A stretch of DNA of 6,627 nt from Acidobacteriota bacterium (GCA_006227875.1 SBFI01000038.1:1-6627), one strand, 5' to 3'. Numbered from the stretch's first letter, positions 1 to 6,344 are shown. A program made the numbers and translations. The notes: generated by a model from the letters alone, not told the origin.

Positions 1-533
1 CGGAGCAGCATTCCGAATCCGGCCACCGCCGAGGCGAAGGTGAGGTCCGCCGAGGGCCTGTCGTTCGAGTCGCGGACCGAGTGGGTGATGAGCGTGCTCT
101 CGGTTCCCCGTGGCGTCTTGTAGCGCAGCTTCACGAATAGGAGCTCTTCCGAATCTGAGGTCGGCGCCTGCTCGACAGGCGCCTGATAGCGCAAGGAATC
201 GACGTCGACGATGTTGTATGGACTTTCTATGCCGACTGGAATGATTTCGTAGAGCGCCGTGACGGAGTGACCGGCACCGAGCTCGCCGGCGTCTTTGGTG
301 TCGTCGTTGAAGTCATGATCCTGTAGCAGGCGGTTCTCGTATCCGATCAGCCGGTAGGCCTGAACGCGAGCCGGATTGAACTCGACCTGGATCTTTACAT
401 CCTTGGCGATAGTCAGCAGGGTACCGCCCATTTCGGTGACCAGCACTTTGCGCGCCTCCATGAGGCTGTCGATGTAAGCGAAGTTGCCGTTGCCGTGATC
501 GGCCAGCTTCTCCATCTTCGAGTCTTTCAGGTT
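1..533 (-). pseudogene. C-terminal part of the same VWA (YfbK-like) gene, displaced to the -1 frame and cut by the window edge
   Basis: From 533 down to the left edge the -1 frame is open for 177 codons. It continues the YfbK family exactly where the upstream frame stops: NLKDSKMEKLADHGNGNFAY, then YIDSLMEARKVLV, then VQAYRLIGYENRLL, and AGELGAGHSVTALYEI further on. The second half of the VWA domain lies in about the first 40 codons, and the YfbK-type C-terminal domain follows. Adding one A to the AAAA run at 532-535 restores one frame reading GTGKNLKDSKME. Both parts together give about 500 residues; E. coli YfbK is about 575, so some 75 residues probably lie beyond the window. An in-frame ATG exists at 515 but has no convincing ribosome binding site, so independent translation is unlikely. 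Whether this is a true pseudogene or an assembly error cannot be told from the sequence. Confidence 0.8.
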
Positions 534-1495
534 TTGCCGGTGCCGAATCCGAGCACGGTGAGAAACGTTCCCTGCTCGCGCTTGTCCTCGATGAGGCGAA
601 CCATCTCGCCATCGCTGGAGGCGCCGATGTTGAAGTCACCGTCCGTCGCGAGGATGACGCGGTTGTTGCCACTCGCGATGTGGTTCTCTCTTGCAACGTC
701 GTAGGCCAGTTTGATCCCGGCGCCGCCGGCCGTCGAGCCGCCGGCTTCGAGCGCCTCGATGGCGTCGAGGATGGTGTCCTTCTCTTCGCCAGAGGTGGAT
801 GGGAGCACCAGACCGGCTGCCCCGGCGTAGACGACGATCGCCACCCGGTCTTCGGGTCGCAGCTCTTTAACCAGCATGCGACAGGACGCTTTGAGCAACG
901 GCAGCTTGTCCGGGCTCTGCATCGATCCCGAGACATCGATCAGAAAGACCAGGTTGCTGGGCGGCAGGTTCTTCGTGTCGACCCTCGAGCCCTGGATGCC
1001 GATGCGAACCAGCTGGTGAACGGGATTCCACGGGGCGTTAGAGACCTCGGTCGTGACCGAGAAGGGATGATCGCCGTCGGGGTCCGGGTAGTCGAAGGAG
1101 AAGTAGTTGATCATCTCCTCGATTCGTACCGCGTCTATCGGCGGCCGCTGCCCGCCGTTGATGAACCGTCGAATGTTGCTGTACGAGGCCCGGTCGACAT
1201 CGATCGAGAAGGTCGAAAGCGGGCTCGAGGCCACTCCGAGGAATGCGTTCTCGACGATGTGGGCGTAGGACTCGGTGTTGAAGTTCGGGTTGTAGCGGCC
1301 AGGCAGATCGTAGCGAGTGCCGCCGACCGCGTCGGTCAGGGCAAATTGGTGCCTGGGGATCTCGCTGGCGAGGAGAGGCGACGGCCTCGAACTGGCAGTC
1401 CTCGTCTTGTCTGCATCTTGCCGGGGCGATTTCAATGTGCATGCCAGGTGGCCTAGGGCGAGCATGGCCAGCAGCGCGACTATGAGGTTTCTCAT
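527..1495 (-). CDS. YfbK-like von Willebrand factor A domain protein, N-terminal part (frameshifted)
   Basis: This is the 322-residue upstream part of a VWA-domain protein of the YfbK type. Residues 1-19 form a short hydrophobic signal ending in GHLAC, which could be a lipoprotein signal, but His at -3 makes it a poor lipobox. Residues about 68-160 match the conserved N-terminal YfbK region (YNPNFNTESY, FSIDVDRASYSNIRR, RIEEMINYF). The VWA domain follows, with the metal-ion-dependent adhesion site: DVSGS at 177-181, Thr245 in GGSTAGG, and TDGD at 274-277. The frame then stops (TGA 529-527) after GFGTGKT, in the middle of the VWA domain. The family sequence resumes in the -1 frame (see 1-533). 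The start is the ATG at 1495, with GGGAGA seven bases upstream; the same frame runs further upstream, but only as a shadow of the sulfatase gene. It lies 145 bases after the sulfatase-like gene on the same strand. The ligand and role are unknown; VWA domains usually mediate protein binding. Confidence 0.85.
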   Translation of the reverse strand: MRNLIVALLAMLALGHLACTLKSPRQDADKTRTASSRPSPLLASEIPRHQFALTDAVGGTRYDLPGRYNPNFNTESYAHIVENAFLGVASSPLSTFSIDVDRASYSNIRRFINGGQRPPIDAVRIEEMINYFSFDYPDPDGDHPFSVTTEVSNAPWNPVHQLVRIGIQGSRVDTKNLPPSNLVFLIDVSGSMQSPDKLPLLKASCRMLVKELRPEDRVAIVVYAGAAGLVLPSTSGEEKDTILDAIEALEAGGSTAGGAGIKLAYDVARENHIASGNNRVILATDGDFNIGASSDGEMVRLIEDKREQGTFLTVLGFGTGKT

Positions 1496-1521
1496 GGCTT
1501 TGTCTCCCGAAATAGGTCCAT
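1492..1521 (-). other. Possible 9-codon leader ORF overlapping the VWA start (MDLFRETKP)
   Basis: An ATG at 1521 preceded by AAGGAG at a spacing of about 4 opens a nine-codon frame. Its TGA (1494-1492) overlaps the ATG of the VWA gene (CCATGA). This layout could couple translation of the two. However, the VWA gene has its own GGGAGA at good spacing, so chance is a reasonable explanation. A lone TATAAG at 1538-1533 could be a -10 element for this gene, but I see no matching -35. Confidence 0.25.
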
Positions 1522-1640
1522 TCTTCTCCTTGCTTATATGGGAGACGAGCGAGGCGGCGCGGCTTGCACACGCAGCGGGAAGGTCTTGCCGGGGCGGGGG
1601 AGGAGGGGTGGACAGTAGAACGAGCCGCTGAAACCGGGGA

Positions 1641-3548
1641 TCAGCCGTCGCCCACGTAGCCGAGCGCTCGCAGTTGATCGCGGAGCTCTTCGTCGATCTC
1701 TTCGGGCACTTCGTCGGGCGCGGCCGTGACATCGGTGCCGCGGATGATCGCCTGTAGACGGCGCTCGAAGCCCTCGACAAGTTCGGGATTCTGGTCCGCG
1801 ATATCGGTCGACTCTTGTGGATCGCTGGACAGGTCGAACAGTTGGACCGTCTCTTCGAGATGGTCGCCCTTGCCCTCACGGGGGTACTGATGGATGTACT
1901 TGTATCTCTCGGTACGGAGCGCCTTGCGCTCGGCGGCGCGGATATTCGTGTTCTCGGCAAAGGCCTCTTGCCGGTCGAGCCGCCTACCCTCGAGCAGGGG
2001 TCTGATCGAGCGGCCGTTGACCAGGCTGCCGACATCGGCGATGTCAAGAATGTCCAGCAGCGTCGGCAGGATGTCCACCAGGCTCACCTGAGCCTCGACC
2101 CTGCCGCCGGCGAGCACCGGGTTGTCACCCAGAGCCCGGCGAACCGGGGGTGGCGTGTAGATCACCAACGGCACCAGCAGCTGGTGGTCATAAAGCACCT
2201 GACCATGCCGCCAGGTGCCGTGCTCCCAGAACTGCTCACCATGATCGCTGGTGAGAATGATGATCGTGTCTTCGAAAAGTCCCAGGGTCTCGAGGCGGTC
2301 GAGAAGGTTTCCCAGCCGCTCATCGGTGAAAGCGATGCCCCCGTCATAGAGGGCGCGCGCAAGGGTCTTCTCAGTCTCGGTCAGCCCACCCTGCTTTTTC
2401 AGCCGCTCCCACTTCCAACGGCCGAAGTGGGCCGCTATGCGGCCGCGTTCCAGATCCGAGGTAAACCTGTCGTCGGAATAGGGGTCGTGGATCTCGAAGG
2501 TGTGGAGGAAGACAAACCGCGGCCGGCCGTCATCTTGTTGCCACCAGCTCTCGACCACTTCCGGGCGGCGCAGCCAATCGATGACCTCGTAGCGTTCAAA
2601 CCCGGGGCCGAAGCCGAGGGTGGGATGCACCTGTCCGCCACCGGTGAAGGCGCCGGTGCGATAGCCGCTGCGCCACAAGAGCTCGGCCAACAGGGGCGGA
2701 TCCGGTCGAGGTTTAGAGGTGGGGAAGACGCCGGTGAACAGGGCCATGTGCGAGGGGCGTGTCCAGGGAGCCTGGCTGACGGCGAAGCGAAAGAGGGTCG
2801 ACCTTGCGGCCAGACCGTCGATCGCGGGGCTGGTCGGTCGTTCGTAGCCGTAGCAGCCGAGGCTGTCGGCGCGCAGGGTGTCGAGACTGATGAGGAGCAC
2901 ATTTGGCCGACTGGCTCGCCGCGAGCGAGATGCCACCGCCGGAGCCGACCAACCGGCCCACAAGCCGTCGACGGTGCTCGACGTCCGGAGCTCCAGCGCT
3001 ACACGCTTCCCGGCGAAGCGGTCGAGATCGATCTCGCGGTCCTGCCAGCTGGACTGCTTGGCGACTGCAACCGTCTCCTCCAGCAGGACCTCAGGCTTAT
3101 CATCGGACCCAGACAGGGCCACCCGGTAGGTGATCTCACCCCCATCCTCCGCCGGTGGCCGGTAGCCCAGACCGAGTCTCAGAACCGGCTCAGCTGGGAC
3201 ATCGATCTTGAATTCGATCGCGGTGCCGGCGGGCGCCGCCACCACCATCCGGGTGTCGCTGTCTTTTTCCCCCTGGCGCATTTCCATCTGCCCGGTCCAG
3301 CCGGCGATCCGACCGCTGTCGGTGAGTGCCGCATCGAGACCCTTGGGTGTCTCTGGTGGCTCTTCCTGGTGGGCTTTCCACTCTGCCGCCCCGGCCGCGG
3401 TGAGCTCGACCAGGTGATTGCCAGAGCGCTGCTCCTTTTCCACCGTTCGACAGGCCGGCAAGGAGACCAGCGCCAGCAGCGAGATGGCCAGCGTGATTGA
3501 CGGCCGTTGCCTGGGTAAAATGCTTCGATCTGTCGAGAGCCCAATCAC
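1641..3548 (-). CDS. Sulfatase-fold (alkaline phosphatase superfamily) lipoprotein with Thr at the nucleophile position
   Basis: Numbered from the GTG at 3548, the protein has 635 residues. Residues 1-33 are a signal peptide ending in the lipobox LPAC, so it is probably a lipid-anchored envelope protein. Residues about 70-200 look like a beta-rich accessory module with no recognised family motif. The sulfatase-fold catalytic domain starts near 215 with PNVLLISLDTLRAD (metal ligand Asp223 in LDTLRAD). It continues with APWTRPSHMALFTG (Thr263), HTFEIHDPY, SDHGE (Asp435, His436) and HGQVLYDHQLLVPLVIY, and the tail is RDQLRALGYVGDG. A sulfatase has C/S-x-P-S-R at the nucleophile; here it reads T-R-P-S-H, so formylglycine cannot form. 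Thr nucleophiles are known in phosphoethanolamine and phosphoglycerol transferases of this superfamily, so phospho-group chemistry is more likely than sulfate ester hydrolysis. The substrate is unknown. I chose GTG 3548 because AGG lies nine bases upstream. TTG 3584 is in frame but has no ribosome binding site. The gene follows the cardiolipin synthase by about 70 bases. Confidence 0.85.
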   Translation of the reverse strand: MIGLSTDRSILPRQRPSITLAISLLALVSLPACRTVEKEQRSGNHLVELTAAGAAEWKAHQEEPPETPKGLDAALTDSGRIAGWTGQMEMRQGEKDSDTRMVVAAPAGTAIEFKIDVPAEPVLRLGLGYRPPAEDGGEITYRVALSGSDDKPEVLLEETVAVAKQSSWQDREIDLDRFAGKRVALELRTSSTVDGLWAGWSAPAVASRSRRASRPNVLLISLDTLRADSLGCYGYERPTSPAIDGLAARSTLFRFAVSQAPWTRPSHMALFTGVFPTSKPRPDPPLLAELLWRSGYRTGAFTGGGQVHPTLGFGPGFERYEVIDWLRRPEVVESWWQQDDGRPRFVFLHTFEIHDPYSDDRFTSDLERGRIAAHFGRWKWERLKKQGGLTETEKTLARALYDGGIAFTDERLGNLLDRLETLGLFEDTIIILTSDHGEQFWEHGTWRHGQVLYDHQLLVPLVIYTPPPVRRALGDNPVLAGGRVEAQVSLVDILPTLLDILDIADVGSLVNGRSIRPLLEGRRLDRQEAFAENTNIRAAERKALRTERYKYIHQYPREGKGDHLEETVQLFDLSSDPQESTDIADQNPELVEGFERRLQAIIRGTDVTAAPDEVPEEIDEELRDQLRALGYVGDG

Positions 3549-3619
3549 TGCGACAAGCCTATTGGGATCGTCCCTCGTGGGCAAACTGAGAGCCGAGATC
3601 GGTCAGGCGACCTCTCGTC

Positions 3620-5131
3620 TTATTGGACCGGTGCCATCAGCCTTGCGGTGCGCACGGCAAGCCGAAACAGAAAGGGCTTCTGCTTGAGGACGTCGGGGTC
3701 GATCGGCTGAGAGCGCGCGAAGTCGGCCTCCAGCATCTCCTCGACCTCTCGAGCGAAGTCTCGATCGGCCACCACGGCCGTGACCTCGAAGTTGAGACGA
3801 AAGGAGCGGTTGTCGAAGTTGGCGGTGCCGACGGTTGCCAGCATGTCGTCGACGAGCATGACCTTCTGGTGTAGGAAGCCCGGCTCGTAGCGGTAGAAGT
3901 GGATGTCGGTGTCGCCGAGCTCCTCGATATACCAGAAGGAGGACAGCTGCACCAGAACGCTGTCGGGTTTGTCCGGGATGAGTATCTTGACCTCCACTCC
4001 GCGCAACGCGGCGAGTGTCAGAGCGGCGATCACCGCTTCGTCGGGGACAAAGTAGGGGGTGGCGATCCAGATGCGCTGGCGCGCACTATTGAGCGCGTGA
4101 ACGAAAAAGAGTTGTGCCTTTTCGATCTCGTCGGCCGGTGAAGTCGGAAGGATCAGAGCCAGCGTGTCGCCGTCCGCTGCCGGTTCGGCCTGCCACTCGA
4201 GTTCGGGAAGACCCCGGGTCGCCCAGTACCAGTCGGCGAGAAAGGTGGCCTGAGCCATCTGGACCGTCGGTCCGGTCAAGCGGACATGGGTGTCGCGCCA
4301 CTCACCGAATTCGGGATCGAGACCCAAATACTCGTCGCCGACGTTGTGACCGCCGATCCAGGCCTGTCTCCCGTCGACGACCACGATCTTGCGGTGATTA
4401 CGGAAGTTGAGCTGAAAGCGGTTGCGCCTCCCCTGGGTGGTGTTGAAGGCGGAGACCTCGACACCGGCCTGCCGGAGGTCTTCGCGGTAGGCCTTGCTCA
4501 GCTGGTGGCTCCCGATCTCGTCGTAGAGGAAGAAGACCCTTACGCCCTGCCGGGCCCTCTCGATCATCGCCTGCTGCAGACGCGTGCCGAGGCCGTCGTC
4601 GCGGACGATGTAGAACTGGACGAGAACATACTCACGGGCCTCGGCGATCCCCGTCAAGATGCTGTCGAAAGTGGCCTCGCCGTCGATGAGGAGCTCGACA
4701 TCGTTGCCTTCGAAAAGCGATGTTCCAGCGAGTGCCTTCAAGCCCTGGTATTCGGGTACCCGCTCGACTGATGATTCCGCAAACGGCTCGAGACCCCTGA
4801 TCACGTCCTCTCTCAAGTAGGCAATCTCCTCCTCGCGATCCTGCCGCGCCTCGACGTAGCCGGCAAACTTCCGCCGTCCAAAAACCCAGTAGGCCGGCAC
4901 CGAGACGTAAGGCAGGGCATTGAGGCTGACCGCCCAGGCGATCGCTCCCTGCGCGGTGCGGGTGGTCATGACCGCGTGGACCGAGGAGAGCAATCCAAGG
5001 ATGTGGGCGGTGATGACGATCAGGGTGACCAAACTACGAGTTCTCCGGCGGGCAAATATACGGGGTCGAGCGCGAGCCTCGCCCTTTGGTTTTGGAGCGG
5101 CCGAGGGGATCGAGTCACTGGAATCTGTCAC
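3620..5131 (-). CDS. cls: Cardiolipin synthase (phospholipase D superfamily)
   Basis: The 503-residue product should join two phosphatidylglycerols into cardiolipin plus glycerol at the cytoplasmic membrane, as bacterial ClsA-type enzymes do. A basic, disordered N-terminus (1-32) is followed by two membrane segments at about 33-54 and 62-85, matching the usual Cls N-terminal domain. Two phospholipase D catalytic motifs are complete: HRKIVVVDG with His246, Lys248 and Asp253, followed by GGHN; and HQKVMLVDD with His421, Lys423 and Asp428, followed by GTANFDNRSFRLNFE. The length is normal for ClsA (about 480-500), and no key residue is missing. The start is the GTG at 5131, which keeps both membrane segments; no good ribosome binding site is visible there, so the exact start is uncertain. 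The stop is TAA. It is the first gene of the leftward block and is divergent from the MarR gene across about 250 bases. Another phosphatidyltransferase with the same fold is possible but less likely. Confidence 0.93.
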   Translation of the reverse strand: MTDSSDSIPSAAPKPKGEARARPRIFARRRTRSLVTLIVITAHILGLLSSVHAVMTTRTAQGAIAWAVSLNALPYVSVPAYWVFGRRKFAGYVEARQDREEEIAYLREDVIRGLEPFAESSVERVPEYQGLKALAGTSLFEGNDVELLIDGEATFDSILTGIAEAREYVLVQFYIVRDDGLGTRLQQAMIERARQGVRVFFLYDEIGSHQLSKAYREDLRQAGVEVSAFNTTQGRRNRFQLNFRNHRKIVVVDGRQAWIGGHNVGDEYLGLDPEFGEWRDTHVRLTGPTVQMAQATFLADWYWATRGLPELEWQAEPAADGDTLALILPTSPADEIEKAQLFFVHALNSARQRIWIATPYFVPDEAVIAALTLAALRGVEVKILIPDKPDSVLVQLSSFWYIEELGDTDIHFYRYEPGFLHQKVMLVDDMLATVGTANFDNRSFRLNFEVTAVVADRDFAREVEEMLEADFARSQPIDPDVLKQKPFLFRLAVRTARLMAPVQ

Positions 5132-5267
5132 GAAAAAGGTCTTTAACTACTTGTCATTTCGAGGGTGGAAGGCAGAGGCTACCAGAGCCCTGGAGAGGGC
5201 GTCGAGACCCTTCGGTGAGGCCCGCTCGGTGGGGTTGAAAATTCACAGAAAAACGGGTCTGAATTTA

Positions 5268-5296
5268 TTGAATTCAAATTACTAAAGGTGTAGAAT
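5268..5296 (+). promoter_or_regulatory. Predicted sigma70-type promoter of the marR-kor operon
   Basis: TTGAAT (5268-5273, four of six to TTGACA) and TAGAAT (5291-5296, five of six to TATAAT) are separated by exactly 17 bases, inside the AT-rich island of an otherwise GC-rich window. The -35 lies within the perfect palindrome TTGAATTCAA (5268-5277). Transcription would start near 5302-5305, about 80 bases before the MarR start codon. Confidence 0.55.
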
Positions 5297-5299
5297 ATT

Positions 5300-5326
5300 T
5301 AACGGAGTTAATTACTAACCTGGTTA
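5300..5326. promoter_or_regulatory. Tandem inverted repeats TAAC-N3-GTTA, probable MarR operators
   Basis: Two interrupted palindromes, TAACGGAGTTA (5300-5310) and TAACCTGGTTA (5316-5326), share both half-sites and have different central triplets. They repeat at exactly 16 bp, and the GTTAA right arm is identical in both (5307-5311 and 5323-5327). The first sits on the predicted transcription start, and the second about 14 bases further on. Binding there would block initiation or promoter clearance. MarR dimers typically bind such palindromes next to their own gene; assigning these to the downstream regulator is inference. Confidence 0.5.
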
Positions 5327-5352
5327 AGAAAAGAGACCAAAAAGGTGCACAA

Positions 5353-5385
5353 ATGACAAGGGAGCGGACCCAAGACTTCCCGTGA
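5353..5385 (+). other. Possible 10-codon leader ORF coupled to the MarR start (MTRERTQDFP)
   Basis: An ATG at 5353 has a strong ribosome binding site, AAAGGTG, five bases upstream. Its frame ends after ten codons at TGA 5383-5385, overlapping the MarR start codon (CCGTGA: GTG at 5382, TGA at 5383). The MarR GTG has no suitable ribosome binding site of its own, as GGGAG is about 18 bases away. Translation of MarR may therefore depend on ribosomes ending this leader. Alternatively, the true MarR start is this ATG and one base is wrong in between. Confidence 0.4.
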
Positions 5386-5996
5386 CCAAGCCCGGCAACG
5401 GGGACGCCCAAAAGGTCAGCGACGGTCAGCTTTTCGAGCTGCTGCGCTATTCCCACATCTTTGCTTCTGTAATCAGGGAAATCCTCGAGATCAAGCTCCT
5501 CAACGAGGTCACTCCCAACTCCCTGACACTCTCCCAGTTCCATCTCCTCAAGCTCATCTCCCTCAACGGTAAGCACCAGGTCGGTCAGGTCGCCGACTTT
5601 CTCGGCGTCAGCCCTCCGGCCGCGACCAAGAACATCGACAAGCTGGAAGGCCTCGGTCTGGTCTACCGCCGGCAATCCAAAGGGGACCGGCGGGCGACCC
5701 TGCTGTCCTCCAGCGCCAAGGGTCGGCGACTGGTGGAGAAGTACGAGACGCTCAAGGCCGAGCGGCTGACCCCGGTGATCAACGCCTTCAGCACCGACGA
5801 GCTGGACCAGTTGGCGCGTTGGCTGGAGCGCTTCTCGTTGGCACTCCTGCATGCGGAGGAATCGGGCGAAGGCCTGTGCTTCCGCTGCTCCGCCTATTTC
5901 GAAGAACAATGTCCGGTGACCCATCTACATGAGGGCTGCCCCTATCAAAAGGTGCGCGGCTCGCACGTAACGACCACCGGAGAAAAGGAGGCCTGA
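5382..5996 (+). CDS. MarR-family transcriptional regulator with a C-terminal four-cysteine cluster
   Basis: This 204-residue protein is a MarR-type dimeric winged-helix regulator. Helix 1 is near 16-40, and TLSQFHLLKLI (49-59) leads into the helix-turn-helix. The recognition part is QVADFLGVSPPAATKNIDKL (69-88), and the wing contains the family signature GDRRATLLSSSAKG (101-114). Residues 115-160 form the dimerisation helices. Ordinary MarR proteins (about 140-150 residues) end there. This one adds about 45 residues with Cys166, Cys169, Cys177 and Cys186 in the spacing CX2CX7CX8C, plus His181 and His183. That arrangement could bind zinc or an iron-sulfur cluster. The GTG start at 5382 lacks a near ribosome binding site and overlaps the stop of a short upstream ORF. 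The gene precedes the korD-korA genes on the same strand by 51 bases, so it probably controls both itself and them. The inducer is unknown; a metal, redox or oxygen signal is inferred from the cysteines and the neighbours. Confidence 0.88.
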   Translation: MTKPGNGDAQKVSDGQLFELLRYSHIFASVIREILEIKLLNEVTPNSLTLSQFHLLKLISLNGKHQVGQVADFLGVSPPAATKNIDKLEGLGLVYRRQSKGDRRATLLSSSAKGRRLVEKYETLKAERLTPVINAFSTDELDQLARWLERFSLALLHAEESGEGLCFRCSAYFEEQCPVTHLHEGCPYQKVRGSHVTTTGEKEA

Positions 5997-6034
5997 AGCG
6001 AGATCACGTCTGGGATCAACAGAGTGAATCTCTC

Positions 6035-6040
6035 AGGAGA
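6035..6040 (+). promoter_or_regulatory. Ribosome binding site that fixes the korD start at 6048
   Basis: AGGAGA lies seven bases before the ATG at 6048. It falls inside the longer in-frame reading that begins at GTG 6024, which has no comparable site, so the ATG is the better start. Confidence 0.7.
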
Positions 6041-6047
6041 AAACAAG

Positions 6048-6344
6048 ATGAGGTACTGGCGACAACCACTGGATGCAGATCAGGTGGATGTGCCGCGCGG
6101 CGACGTGATCATCATCGCCGACCGATGCAAGGGCTGCGCCTTTTGTGTCGAGTACTGTCCGTGCGATGTGCTGGAGATGTCGGAGGAGTTCAATCGCAAG
6201 GGTTACCACCCCCCGATGACGGTCAAGTCGGGCGAGTGCGTCAACTGCAACCTGTGCGAGATGATCTGCCCCGAGTTCGCCATCTTCACCGTGGCACGGC
6301 CCGGTGCACCTCCACCTGAAGAGAAGCAGGAGGTGAGCGCATGA
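6048..6344 (+). CDS. korD: 2-oxoacid:ferredoxin oxidoreductase, delta (ferredoxin) subunit, KorD-type
   Basis: This 98-residue two-cluster ferredoxin subunit passes electrons from oxidative decarboxylation of a 2-oxoacid, most likely 2-oxoglutarate, to an external ferredoxin in the cytoplasm. Two CX2CX2CX3CP motifs are complete: Cys27, 30, 33 and 37 (CKGCAFCVEYCP) and Cys64, 67, 70 and 74 (CVNCNLCEMICP). Each set should, with exchange of the last cysteine, hold a [4Fe-4S] cluster. An extra Cys39 directly follows the first CP. The stretches DVLEMSEEFNRKGYHPP and CEMICPEFAIF resemble KorD of 2-oxoglutarate oxidoreductases more than pyruvate-type delta subunits. The last 15 residues are a proline- and glutamate-rich tail. 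The start ATG has AGGAGA seven bases upstream. The TGA overlaps the next start (ATGA), indicating tight coupling to korA. The neighbour supports the oxidoreductase role over a free ferredoxin. Confidence 0.88.
   Translation: MRYWRQPLDADQVDVPRGDVIIIADRCKGCAFCVEYCPCDVLEMSEEFNRKGYHPPMTVKSGECVNCNLCEMICPEFAIFTVARPGAPPPEEKQEVSA
6328..6336 (+). promoter_or_regulatory. Strong ribosome binding site of korA
   Basis: AGGAGGTGA, an almost complete match to the anti-Shine-Dalgarno sequence, lies inside the end of korD with the AGGAGG core seven bases before the ATG at 6341. It predicts high translation of korA in addition to coupling through the ATGA overlap. Confidence 0.75.

Noticed and set aside
527..540. 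Programmed -1 ribosomal frameshifting in the VWA gene
   Set aside because: The bases read GGC AAA ACC TGA. A -1 slip on AAA would pair with CAA, and no X-XXY-YYZ heptamer is present. A plain indel is simpler.
680..1456. A 258-codon plus-strand open frame opposite the VWA gene
   Set aside because: It mirrors the VWA coding sequence, lacks recognisable motifs and has no separate support.
1815..3500. A 561-codon open frame on the plus strand, antisense to the sulfatase-fold gene
   Set aside because: Its translation is low-complexity and resembles no family. The minus strand carries clear sulfatase-fold motifs over the same bases. Long antisense open frames are expected in GC-rich coding DNA.
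3549..3584. Earlier TTG start for the sulfatase-fold lipoprotein, adding twelve residues
   Set aside because: There is no ribosome binding site before the TTG, and it lengthens an already long N-terminal region of the signal peptide. It cannot be fully excluded.
5293..5327. A leftward promoter for the cardiolipin synthase gene overlapping the tandem repeats (TTAACC with a weak -10)
   Set aside because: The best -10 candidates match poorly and need non-standard spacing. I see no convincing leftward promoter, although one probably exists in this intergenic region.
5274..5924. A 216-codon minus-strand open frame covering the MarR gene and the promoter region
   Set aside because: The plus strand has an unmistakable MarR winged helix. 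The antisense frame runs through the AT-rich regulatory region and shows no protein family signature.
6024..6047. Earlier GTG start for the ferredoxin subunit, adding eight residues
   Set aside because: The ribosome binding site AGGAGA lies inside this extension and is well placed for the ATG at 6048. The added residues are the translated ribosome binding site itself.
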